DNA of 39,070 bases from an uncultured Collinsella sp. GTDB taxonomy: Bacteria > Actinomycetota > Coriobacteriia > Coriobacteriales > Coriobacteriaceae. A program made the translations under genes and the position numbers. Of this stretch, positions 7,825 through 14,407 are shown in pieces. Location of the stretch: positions 1 to 39,070 of the forward strand of contig CAAFQK010000107.1 of assembly GCA_900765115.1 (NCBI GenBank), in the 5' to 3' direction. Numbering within the stretch: position 1 is the stretch's first letter; each line of letters begins with the position of its first letter. The notes below the pieces were generated by a model. That model was given only the letters and a program-made list of their open reading frames with translations, searched no databases and had not been told where the DNA came from.

Positions 7825-8655
7825 ATGGATCGTAGTAAGGTACCTGCCGTCCTGTCCATCGCGGGATCCGATTCCAGCGGTGGCGCCGGCATTCAGGCCG
7901 ACATCAAGACCATCACGGCGCACCGCCTGTATGCCGAGACGGCCATCACCGCCATCACAGCACAGAACACCTTGGGCGTCACCGCCGTACAGGATATCTC
8001 GCCAGATATCGTAGCCGCGCAAATTGACGCCGTTTTTGACGATATCCGCCCGAGCGCCGTCAAGATCGGCATGGTTTCTTCTGTCGAGATTATCGAAGTC
8101 ATCGCCGACCGCTTGAGCGCCTGGAACGCAACGAACGTGGTCGTCGACCCCGTCATGGTCGCCACCTCGGGCGCGCGGCTGATTGCCGAAGATGCCGCCG
8201 AGGCGCTCACCCGCCGCCTGTTCCCGCTAGCGACGGTTATCACGCCCAATATTCCCGAGGCCATGGCACTGCTCGACTACGAGGTCGACTCCGAGCGCAC
8301 GCAGCAAAATGCTGCCATGCTCCTCACCCGCCGCTTTGGTTGCGCATCCCTCGTTAAGGGTGGGCATCTTGTCAACGAGGCCAACGATGTACTGGCCGAA
8401 CCCGCGCCGCTCGATGACGAGGGCAACCATCTGGGAGATCCACTCACCACGTGGTTCCGCCACAAGCGCATCGAGACCGACAACACGCACGGCACCGGCT
8501 GCACGCTTTCGTCCGCCATCGCCTGCGCGCTGGCCCAGGGCATGGATCTTGCCGATGCCGTCAACGCGGGCAAGGCATACCTGACAGGCGCTCTGGCCGC
8601 CGGCCTGAACATGGGCAAAGGCTCCGGCCCCGTCAATCACATGTGGCAGTATTAA
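7825..8655 (+). CDS. thiD: Hydroxymethylpyrimidine/phosphomethylpyrimidine kinase
   Basis: This 276-aa ribokinase-fold enzyme phosphorylates HMP and HMP-P to HMP-PP, the step after ThiC. The N-terminal SIAGSDSSGGAGIQADIK binds substrate. VVDPVMVATSGA and VITPNIPEA are typical. The C-terminal THGTGCTLSSAIA holds the anion hole and catalytic aspartate-equivalent region of the ThiD family. Length is normal and no ThiE or other fusion domain is present. GGGAG sits 6 bases before the ATG. It is paired with thiC, but no ThiE, ThiG or thiazole genes are in view, so this locus supplies only the pyrimidine branch. Confidence 0.96.
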   Translation: MDRSKVPAVLSIAGSDSSGGAGIQADIKTITAHRLYAETAITAITAQNTLGVTAVQDISPDIVAAQIDAVFDDIRPSAVKIGMVSSVEIIEVIADRLSAWNATNVVVDPVMVATSGARLIAEDAAEALTRRLFPLATVITPNIPEAMALLDYEVDSERTQQNAAMLLTRRFGCASLVKGGHLVNEANDVLAEPAPLDDEGNHLGDPLTTWFRHKRIETDNTHGTGCTLSSAIACALAQGMDLADAVNAGKAYLTGALAAGLNMGKGSGPVNHMWQY

Positions 8656-8670
8656 GATTCGCAGCCCAAA

Positions 8671-8703
8671 CCACCGCAAAGGGGACAAGCACCTTTACGG
8701 TGG
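8671..8703 (+). terminator. Hairpin after thiD
   Basis: CCACCGCAAAGG (8671-8682) pairs with CCTTTACGGTGG (8692-8703) with one mismatch around a 9-base loop. It begins 16 bases past the thiD stop. The following bases are not T-rich, so the terminator role is probable but not certain. Confidence 0.55.
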
Positions 8704-8715
8704 TTCCTGCATATA

Positions 8716-8770
8716 TCTCAATCTGTAACAGTTAGAGCCCATTTTTCGACCCACCTGTTACAGATTGAGA
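8716..8770. repeat. Tandem hairpin A (CTGTAACA family)
   Basis: TCTCAATCTGTAACAG (8716-8731) and CTGTTACAGATTGAGA (8755-8770) form a perfect 16-bp stem. The 23-base loop contains GAGCCCATTTTTCGACC. It is the first of three units with a period of about 80 bases. Confidence 0.9.
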
Positions 8771-8795
8771 CATTCAAATTCCGCTGAGAAGAAAA

Positions 8796-8850
8796 TCTCG
8801 ATCTGTAACAGTAACTCGGCAAAATCGACCCTAGATGTTACAGATCGAGA
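8796..8850. repeat. Tandem hairpin B (CTGTAACA family)
   Basis: TCTCGATCTGTAACA (8796-8810) and TGTTACAGATCGAGA (8836-8850) form a perfect 15-bp stem with a 25-base loop. The A/G change relative to unit A is matched by a T/C change in the other arm, so pairing is kept. The loop has AAAA where A and C have TTTT, and its reverse complement resembles loop C, so B seems inverted. Confidence 0.9.
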
Positions 8851-8876
8851 CAAACGACCGATATCGGCCTAAATAA

Positions 8877-8931
8877 TCTTAATCTGTAACATCTAGCCCG
8901 TTTTCGGCCTTACAACTGTCACAGATCGAGA
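8877..8931. repeat. Tandem hairpin C (CTGTAACA family)
   Basis: TCTTAATCTGTAACA (8877-8891) and TGTCACAGATCGAGA (8917-8931) pair at 12 of 15 positions, and some of the rest allow G-U pairs. The loop contains TAGCCCGTTTTCGGCC. It is the most diverged of the three units. Confidence 0.85.
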
Positions 8932-8948
8932 CAAAGCAACGAAACAAG

Positions 8949-8975
8949 CCACCACAAGGGGAACTTCTGTGGTGG
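8949..8975 (-). terminator. Hairpin after the SGNH hydrolase gene
   Basis: CCACCACA (8949-8956) pairs with TGTGGTGG (8968-8975). On the minus strand it is followed by CTTGTTTCGTTGCTTTG, moderately T-rich. It lies 12 bases beyond the hydrolase stop and is a likely terminator for that gene. Confidence 0.55.
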
Positions 8976-8987
8976 TTTGGGGTCGCG

Positions 8988-9647
8988 CTACTCTCCGAGC
9001 ATCTCTTGGAGCTTGGCCGCCACGGCGTGACCCAGGCTCTCATGGCTTTCGGGCATCATATGCAGATAGTCGATATCGCCCGGCTCGGCAAAGTCGGCTG
9101 CATTCAAAAAGTCGCAGCCAAACTGCTCAGCCACATGCGCGTAGTACTCACCAAAATGTTCCGAGGCTTCTACGGAATGCTCGTCAAAATCGGTCATATA
9201 TACGTCGGCGATCTGCGGCTTAATCTTGATAGGCGCCATCAGCAGAATGCGTGGACAAGGCGCAGCGTCGGTCCACGGAAACGCGCGGACGGCGCGAATC
9301 AGCGCCATGGCGCCACGGGCGATATCGGAAGCTGTCACGTTAAAGACCGTCTTACAGTCGTTGGTGCCCAGCATGATCACAATGGCGTCCAGCGGCTTAT
9401 GGGCCTCGAGCAGCATCGGAAGCGCGCGAATGCCGTTGAGGTTAGTGTCCAGATGGCACATATCGTCGCGCACCGTCGTGCGGCCGTTAAGCCCCTCCTC
9501 AATCACATGCCAGCCCTCGCCCAGGTCACGCTGCGCCACGCCGCACCAGCGCACATCCTGCGCATAGCGCACCGCGGTGCCATCGCGCATACCAGCCGGA
9601 TCATAGCCATAGGTATTGCTGTCACCAAAGCACAGAACGTTTTTCAT
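8988..9647 (-). CDS. SGNH/GDSL hydrolase (arylesterase-like)
   Basis: This 219-aa protein is an SGNH-fold esterase or acyl hydrolase, with no signal peptide and so probably cytoplasmic. Block I is FGDSNTYGYDP with the nucleophile at Ser10. Block III is MLGTNDCK with the oxyanion asparagine. The C-terminal block V is seen as DYLHMMPESHESLG with candidate catalytic Asp and His. The overall pattern recalls the arylesterase/acyltransferase group typified by the Mycobacterium smegmatis enzyme. I took the ATG at 9647 because AAAGGAAGG precedes it; an earlier in-frame start would run into the terminator of the next gene. The natural substrate is not predictable. Confidence 0.9.
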   Translation of the reverse strand: MKNVLCFGDSNTYGYDPAGMRDGTAVRYAQDVRWCGVAQRDLGEGWHVIEEGLNGRTTVRDDMCHLDTNLNGIRALPMLLEAHKPLDAIVIMLGTNDCKTVFNVTASDIARGAMALIRAVRAFPWTDAAPCPRILLMAPIKIKPQIADVYMTDFDEHSVEASEHFGEYYAHVAEQFGCDFLNAADFAEPGDIDYLHMMPESHESLGHAVAAKLQEMLGE

Positions 9648-9666
9648 CGTAAGCCCTTCCTTTAGT

Positions 9667-9699
9667 AAAAAGCCGACGGGAGCAGCCCTCCCGCCGGCT
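9667..9699 (-). terminator. Intrinsic terminator of the PARG-like gene
   Basis: On the minus strand AGCCGGCGGGAG pairs with CTCCCGTCGGCT (one G-U) around a 5-base loop and is followed by TTTTTAC. It separates the PARG-like gene from the hydrolase gene, so the two are probably not co-transcribed from the upstream side. Confidence 0.9.
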
Positions 9700-9724
9700 C
9701 GACCTATCTGTCGGCACGTACCGA

Positions 9725-10876
9725 TTACAGGTACTTGCGCCAATCGTCATCGTCCTCATCGTCCTCGGCGGCAGCCTGGGCCTGCTCGGCGGCACGAGCG
9801 GCTGCGGCGCGGGCGGCAACCTGGGCATAGGACTCCTCGTTGCGCTCGGGGAACTTTGCCAGCACGTGCTCAAACTTGGCGAAGTCCTCATCCCAGCGCG
9901 TAGAGGGCACGGCAAAGAAGACCTGCTTGACCTTAAAGTCGCCCGACGCGAGCTCCTTACGGAAGAGCTCGGCTACGGCCTCGGCATCAAAGCCGTTATT
10001 GTCGCAGCCCCAAGCACCCAGCACGAGCTTCTCGCGACCCAGTTCATCGCAGATGGCAAGGACAAAGCGAATACGGTCGCGCAGGGCGTCAAGCAAGGCA
10101 TCGTCGCTCACGCGGTACTCCTGGCGAGCACGCTTGGCGTTGGGTGCGGCGGCAACGATTACATCGGCGTATGCGTGCACGTGGTTGCGGTCGAAGCGCA
10201 CGGCGGGCACCACCAGCGCACGATTGCGGTAGAGCTCGCAGTTGATGTTGCGGCGACGGTTCTCGCCATACCACTTACGCTGCTTATCGAGAACGTTGTA
10301 CAGATACGAATCGGCGCACAGTGTGGCCTCCTGGCCCAGATAACCCTGAATATAGCCACCGCCCGGGTTGGTGAACGAGGCAAAGGCGAGCACGGCCATG
10401 TCGCAGAACTGCGCATAGCCACGACCGTTGTCCAAGATGGCCTGCGTGGCGGAGGCATCGAGCACGGTGACCTCAGGCAGAGACGCAGCAGGCTCCTCAG
10501 CAGGCGCGGACTCAGCTTCGGCGATTTCCTCGGCAGGCTCCTCGACGGGCTCAGGAGCTGCCTCGGTCTCGGGCGCTGCCTCGCTCTCGGGTGCCGCCTC
10601 GACCTCGGCAGCCTCCGCGCCCTCGACGTCCTCGGCAACCTGTTCTTCGGCGGCCACAGCACTCTGAACCTTGGCCTTCATCGCCGCGACAAAACCGGCA
10701 GGCATACCATCGAACTCGCACACGCCGGCAAGCGAACGCTCGATATCCTTGGCGCACGCTTCGGACACAGTTGCCACGTGACGCTCGGCGGCCTTGGCAC
10801 GGGCCTCGCGCTTGGGATTGGGCTGACCCGCTCGGTTGGACCTGCGGTTACGGTTCCTGTTGTCGACGTCTGCCAT
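9725..10876 (-). CDS. PARG-like protein (TIGR02452/DUF2263) with altered catalytic motif
   Basis: This 383-aa protein resembles the bacterial poly(ADP-ribose) glycohydrolase group of the macrodomain superfamily, which removes ADP-ribose from macromolecules. The signature FASFTNPGGGYIQGYLGQEA lies at about residues 165-184. In active members the motif reads GGG...QEE and the second glutamate is catalytic; here it is QEA (182-184), so hydrolysis is doubtful. Residues ~73-132 form an Ala/Glu/Pro linker splitting a basic helical N-terminal part (residues 1-70) from the macrodomain. The C-terminus is acidic (EDDEDDDDW). AAAGGTGA precedes the ATG. No ADP-ribosyltransferase, toxin or NUDIX gene is nearby. 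It may bind rather than cleave ADP-ribose. Confidence 0.82.
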   Translation of the reverse strand: MADVDNRNRNRRSNRAGQPNPKREARAKAAERHVATVSEACAKDIERSLAGVCEFDGMPAGFVAAMKAKVQSAVAAEEQVAEDVEGAEAAEVEAAPESEAAPETEAAPEPVEEPAEEIAEAESAPAEEPAASLPEVTVLDASATQAILDNGRGYAQFCDMAVLAFASFTNPGGGYIQGYLGQEATLCADSYLYNVLDKQRKWYGENRRRNINCELYRNRALVVPAVRFDRNHVHAYADVIVAAAPNAKRARQEYRVSDDALLDALRDRIRFVLAICDELGREKLVLGAWGCDNNGFDAEAVAELFRKELASGDFKVKQVFFAVPSTRWDEDFAKFEHVLAKFPERNEESYAQVAARAAAARAAEQAQAAAEDDEDDDDWRKYL

Positions 10877-10942
10877 AAGTGGTCACCTTTCTCGGTCTCT
10901 GCCGCTATCGGCTTTTCCCATCCATGATACCCCGCCGCGTAC

Positions 10943-10972
10943 AAAAAAGACGGCCCCGAAGGACCGCCTTTC
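10943..10972 (-). terminator. Intrinsic terminator of the Bax-inhibitor gene
   Basis: On the minus strand AGGCGGTCC, loop TTCG, GGGCCGTCT form a 9-bp stem (two G-U pairs) followed by TTTTTT. It lies 42 bases past the stop of the Bax-inhibitor-1 gene. Confidence 0.92.
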
Positions 10973-11014
10973 GCATCGATTTGCACGTACGGCAAGCACC
11001 GCCGCAATTCGCCA

Positions 11015-11710
11015 CTAGTCGCGACGGCCGAGGATGTTCAGAATGCGCAGGAACACGTTGATAATATCCACGAACAGATTGGACGCCATGAGCACGGCGT
11101 TGGGCAGCGTAGGCGGCACCGTCGTGGCAACATAGGTGTCGTAGCCAATAAAGCCGGCGAACACCACGATCACGATCAGATCGGTGATGGTCTGTGAGAC
11201 GCCCATGAACATCAGCACGATCTCAACCAGAATAGTAGCGAGCAGAATGCCAAAACCGATGCCATATACGCGCTGGAAAAACTTGGGGAACGTCACGCCC
11301 AAGGCGCCAAAGACAAAGGTGATGGCGGCCGTGGCGATAAAGGCAGTGTTGATGGTGGGCAGGTCGTAGTTGGCAAGGCCAAACGACGCGGTCAGGCCAA
11401 AGGTGCTCGCAAAGATTACGTAGCCCACAAGGGACAGGCCCACGGACTGCTTGCTGGCGGCGGCCGACATCATGACCATGCCGACGATGGTCAAAATAAA
11501 CGAGCCAAAAACCAGCGGTAGGGCAGCCCCGCTCATCATCATGCGCGCAAACGACATGGTGCTCGTAAAGTAAGCACCGACGCCCATGGCACAAAAGCCC
11601 AAGAAGATGAGGGCAGACATGGCAAGATTATACGCACGCGGCGACATCTCCTTGGCACGGCTTGCGCCGGTTTCGATGGGGCCGTTCTGATAGCCCTGAA
11701 TATCGTTCAT
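11015..11710 (-). CDS. Bax inhibitor-1/YccA family membrane protein
   Basis: This 231-aa integral membrane protein of the TMBIM family has about seven hydrophobic segments after a polar N-terminal ~25 residues. Bacterial relatives such as B. subtilis YetJ act as pH-sensitive calcium leak channels. The two aspartates forming the pH-sensing pair appear in GFIGYDTYVA and LFVDIINVFLRIL near the C-terminus. GAAAGGACG precedes the ATG. It is a single-gene unit with its own strong terminator. The family is clear; the transport activity is inferred from homologues. Confidence 0.93.
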   Translation of the reverse strand: MNDIQGYQNGPIETGASRAKEMSPRAYNLAMSALIFLGFCAMGVGAYFTSTMSFARMMMSGAALPLVFGSFILTIVGMVMMSAAASKQSVGLSLVGYVIFASTFGLTASFGLANYDLPTINTAFIATAAITFVFGALGVTFPKFFQRVYGIGFGILLATILVEIVLMFMGVSQTITDLIVIVVFAGFIGYDTYVATTVPPTLPNAVLMASNLFVDIINVFLRILNILGRRD

Positions 11711-11789
11711 AATTTCGTCCTTTCAAAAGCGCCGCGACAGCGCAGTAGCTGACAAGATTCCTGTCATTGTACCCGAATGCCGTACGTCC

Positions 11790-12128
11790 TTACCTACGGC
11801 GCTCGCCCTCGAGCGTGCGATCAAAGGCCCAGACCCACCAACGCATCACGTGTGCCTGCGAGCCGTCCGCCCGCTCGCGCGTCTGGTCCTCCAGATACAA
11901 CTCGGTCGCGTGCCCGCCAAAACGCACCTTATAGGTTGCCGTACGGATGCCGTGGACCATCAGGCCAAACCCGGTGGTCGAGATAATCTCGTCAATCGTA
12001 AAGCAACGACCGTCGACCCAGCAGACGGTGACCGGCACAACTTGTCCGCCCGCGAGGATGCGAGCCACGACGTCCACATACTGCTTGTGCACGCGCCGAG
12101 TTTTGCCATCTGTCTGTCGATATTCCAT
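11790..12128 (-). CDS. Small protein of unknown function
   Basis: I do not firmly recognise this 112-aa protein. A basic start (MEYRQTDGKTRRVHKQY) is followed by a compact domain with PVTVCWVDGRCFTIDEI, YKVRFGGHATELYLED and HVMRWWVWAFD. The run of beta-like segments with conserved-looking Trp and Gly is reminiscent of DUF6504-type small domains, but I cannot confirm it. No signal peptide or TM segment is seen. The start is uncertain: AGGAGG ends only one base before the ATG at 12128, closer than normal spacing, while an earlier in-frame start (12215) has no clear site. Confidence 0.7.
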   Translation of the reverse strand: MEYRQTDGKTRRVHKQYVDVVARILAGGQVVPVTVCWVDGRCFTIDEIISTTGFGLMVHGIRTATYKVRFGGHATELYLEDQTRERADGSQAHVMRWWVWAFDRTLEGERRR

Positions 12129-12252
12129 GCCTCCTATTATCGAACGCATGTTTGCATATTGTAAAGCGAACAGACTGTGGTTTTGGGATGTTGGGGCACG
12201 CACACGTGTCCTCATGGTGTGTTAGCAAAAAGAACACCCGCGGTCAACAGGG

Positions 12253-12269
12253 CTAATATTCAATATTAG
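12253..12269. promoter_or_regulatory. Perfect palindrome, possible operator
   Basis: CTAATATT, C, AATATTAG: 8-bp arms around one base in otherwise mixed sequence, 110 bases before the transporter start. The size and symmetry suit a dimeric repressor of the winged-helix type, but the regulator is unknown. Confidence 0.5.
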
Positions 12270-12336
12270 TGCCAAAAAATTCACTTCTCCCATCAGAACT
12301 CGGTAAAGAAACCCGCAGGAGGTGATACGATTTATC

Positions 12337-12348
12337 ATGTTTTTGTAA
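12337..12348 (+). other. Three-codon minigene (Met-Phe-Leu-stop) before pit
   Basis: ATG TTT TTG TAA is preceded, 10 bases upstream, by AGGAGGTGAT, the best Shine-Dalgarno match in this region. The minigene is in frame with the transporter and ends 30 bases before its ATG. The transporter itself has only a weak GAGAAAG. It may be a leader that loads ribosomes for reinitiation, or chance. Confidence 0.35.
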
Positions 12349-12378
12349 CGTGCCTGCAAACTTCGAGAAAGCCCATAT

Positions 12379-13428
12379 ATGGACGTAACGTTCTCAACCT
12401 TCCTCGGCCAAATTGTGTCGAACCCAGTCCTTGCCGTCACCGTGATCCTCGCGCTCGGCGCCATCTTCGTCAATGGATGGACCGACGCGCCCAACGCCAT
12501 CGCGACCTGCGTCACTACGCGTTGCATGCCCGCCCGCGCCGCCATTCTCATGAGCGCCGCATTCAACTTCCTCGGTGTGCTCATCATGACGCACTTTAAT
12601 GCGAGCGTCGCCAATACCATCTCGCATATCGTCGACTTTGGCGGAAACAGCACCATGGCGCTCGCCTGCCTGTGCGCGGCCCTGTTCTCCATCGTCGTCT
12701 ACGGCGCCACAGCGTCGCGTTTTGGCATCCCCACCTCGCAAAGCCACAGCCTTATCGCCGGCCTGACCGGTGCCGCTATCGCCCTCGGCGGCGCGAGCAG
12801 CGTCAACGTCCACGAGTGGATGAAGGTCATCTACGGCCTGGCGCTCTCCATCGGCCTGGGCTTTGTCATGGGCTGGGTCCTGTGCAAACTCGTCTCGATT
12901 CTTTTCGCCGCCGCCAACAGGCGACGTGCCAATGTCTTCTTTAAATACGCTCAGATCGCGAGCGCTGCGGCCATGAGCTTTATGCACGGCGCGCAGGATG
13001 GACAGAAGTTCATCGGCGTGCTCTTTTTAGGCGTGGCCTTCGCAAACGGCCAGACCAGCGTCGGCGATGCCGGCATCCCCATCTGGATTATGCTGCTGTG
13101 CTCGGCCACTATGGGTATCGGTACCAGCGTGGGCGGTGAGCGCATCATCAAGTCCGTCGGCCAGAGCATGGTTAAGCTCGAGAAGTATCAGGGCTTCTCC
13201 GCCGACCTCGCGGGCGCCGCGAACCTGCTGCTTGCCACCCTTACCGGCATCCCCGTGTCCTCCACACACATCAAGACCTGCGCCATCATGGGCGTCGGTG
13301 CCGTCAAGCGCCTCTCGGCCATCAACTTCGGAGTCGTCAAGGACATGATGTTCACCTGGTTCTTCACCTTCCCCGCCTGCGGACTCATCAGCTTTGTCAT
13401 GGCCAAGCTGTTCATGATGTTCCTCTAA
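12379..13428 (+). CDS. pit: Inorganic phosphate transporter, PiT family
   Basis: This 349-aa membrane protein is a low-affinity, cation-coupled phosphate (or metal-phosphate) carrier. The two inverted signature repeats are present: NGWTDAPNAIATCVTTR near residue 32 and the C-terminal VSSTHIKTCAIMGVG. FMHGAQDGQKF marks the central part. Roughly nine to ten hydrophobic segments fill the rest. The length matches the short bacterial PiT type without a large cytoplasmic insert. The ATG used has a weak upstream site (GAGAAAG), discussed with the minigene. The DUF47 gene follows after 67 bases, the usual Pit-accessory pairing, so the two probably form one operon. Confidence 0.95.
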   Translation: MDVTFSTFLGQIVSNPVLAVTVILALGAIFVNGWTDAPNAIATCVTTRCMPARAAILMSAAFNFLGVLIMTHFNASVANTISHIVDFGGNSTMALACLCAALFSIVVYGATASRFGIPTSQSHSLIAGLTGAAIALGGASSVNVHEWMKVIYGLALSIGLGFVMGWVLCKLVSILFAAANRRRANVFFKYAQIASAAAMSFMHGAQDGQKFIGVLFLGVAFANGQTSVGDAGIPIWIMLLCSATMGIGTSVGGERIIKSVGQSMVKLEKYQGFSADLAGAANLLLATLTGIPVSSTHIKTCAIMGVGAVKRLSAINFGVVKDMMFTWFFTFPACGLISFVMAKLFMMFL

Positions 13429-13495
13429 TCAAACCGAACGTCCATCCGGACCGCAACACTTCGCCCACCCGTCTTCGCCTCGAAAGGACCCACCC

Positions 13496-14119
13496 ATGGC
13501 AAAGAAACCCGATTCGTTCTACTTTGACAACTACGTCGCTTGCGCCGACCTCGCCGTCCAGGCCGCAGAGCTGCTCACCAAGATTTTTGAGAACTTTGAT
13601 CCCGCGCAGATTCACGACATGCTCAATAAGATGCATGCGATTGAGCATGCAGCAGACAAGAAGCACCACGAGCTCGAAGACGCCCTGCTCACCGCCTTTA
13701 TCACCCCGCTCGAGCGCGAGGATCTGGATCTGATGAGCTGCGCGCTCGACACCGTGCTCGACCGTATTGAGGGCGTCGTGCAGCGCGTCTACTTCACCAA
13801 CATTCAGAGCATCCATCCCGACGCCATCGTCATCGCCCACAAGGTGACTGACGCCTGCCGCGCCATGAAAGACCTGATGGTCGAGCTTCCCAACTACCGC
13901 AAGTCCAAAACGCTGCGCGAGCTGGTCATCCAGATCAACACCATCGAGTCCGAGGCCGACGAGCTCTACATCAACGCCATGCGCAACCTGCACGTTAACG
14001 GCAAGGATCCGCTCGAGGTCATCGCTTGGCGTGACGTCTACGCCTTCCTGGAGTACTGCGCCGACTGCTGCGAGAATGTGGCCGATGTTGTGGATTCGAT
14101 TGTCATGAAGAACAGTTAA
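13496..14119 (+). CDS. DUF47 family protein (PhoU-like Pit accessory)
   Basis: This 207-aa all-helical cytoplasmic protein belongs to the DUF47/PhoU-like family. Members usually lie next to Pit genes and are thought to modulate the transporter. The repeated metal-binding E/DxxxD-type helices are seen as IEHAADKKHHELED (about residues 48-61) and IESEADELY (about 148-156). GAAAGGACC precedes the ATG. It follows the transporter gene by 67 bases without an obvious terminator, supporting co-transcription. A palindromic element lies immediately after its stop. Function is inferred from family and context. Confidence 0.93.
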   Translation: MAKKPDSFYFDNYVACADLAVQAAELLTKIFENFDPAQIHDMLNKMHAIEHAADKKHHELEDALLTAFITPLEREDLDLMSCALDTVLDRIEGVVQRVYFTNIQSIHPDAIVIAHKVTDACRAMKDLMVELPNYRKSKTLRELVIQINTIESEADELYINAMRNLHVNGKDPLEVIAWRDVYAFLEYCADCCENVADVVDSIVMKNS

Positions 14120-14407
14120 TTGGGGGTACATGTCCCACCGGTCGCGGGCCCGACCACTGATAACCTTTTTCACTCCGGCTGCAAGCAGAGTCGTTCAAAA
14201 GGTTATCTGTGGTCGGGCCCGCTCCCTTATGTACCACCATTGGAACTTTGGCTGATAGGTTTAGCGCAATGGGGGGGGTTTGGCTGAAGGGACCTTTGGT
14301 ATCCGTTCGGACACTTTGGCCCTTGATGAGCGTTTGACTGATTGCTGCTTTGGGTACTGTTTGGGTTACTTTGGGTTTGTTTGATTTTTAATTGTTGGAG
14401 GGCTTGT
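14120..14407. other. Gene-free stretch between DUF47 and nitroreductase
   Basis: The left part (14122-14238) is a long inverted-repeat element. The right part (14240-14407) has no gene. It holds a run of eight G at 14271-14278, two copies of TTTGGCTGA flanking it, and tandem TTTGGG-type strings (14350-14381). It is markedly more T/G-rich than most of the window. The nitroreductase promoter must lie here but is not clear. Confidence 0.7.
14122..14238. mobile_element. Palindromic MITE-like element
   Basis: Outer arms GGGGGTACAT (14122-14131) and ATGTACCACC (14229-14238) match at 9 of 10 positions. Inner arms GGGCCCGACCAC (14146-14157) plus GATAACCTTTT (14159-14169) pair with AAAAGGTTATC (14197-14207) plus GTGGTCGGGCCC (14209-14220), 23 pairs with a single T-T mismatch between them. 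ATT flanks both ends. Non-autonomous mobile element is one reading; a bidirectional terminator for the pit-DUF47 unit is another. Confidence 0.6.

Larger units (their letters stand above)
8656..8987. other. Gene-free stretch filled by hairpins
   Basis: These 332 bases hold no plausible gene. They contain, in order, a terminator-like hairpin after thiD, three tandem long hairpins (A, B and C), and a hairpin after the SGNH hydrolase gene. All are listed individually. Confidence 0.85.
12129..12378. promoter_or_regulatory. Divergent control region upstream of pit
   Basis: This spacer lies between a minus-strand unknown gene and the phosphate transporter. It contains a palindrome CTAATATT-C-AATATTAG at 12253-12269, a candidate minus-strand -35 TTGACC near 12243-12248, and a consensus AGGAGGTGAT at 12317-12326 that serves only a three-codon frame (12337-12348). 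A transporter promoter is not clearly resolved. Confidence 0.5.

Noticed and set aside
8716..8931. Three-unit array considered as a CRISPR
   Set aside because: The repeated parts are inverted arms of hairpins, the unit is ~80 bases with only three copies, spacers between arms are partly similar, and no cas genes are present.
14125..14235. The long palindrome read simply as a terminator
   Set aside because: It lacks a T-run directly after the stem on either strand, has nested end repeats and is much longer than a typical terminator, though termination is not excluded.
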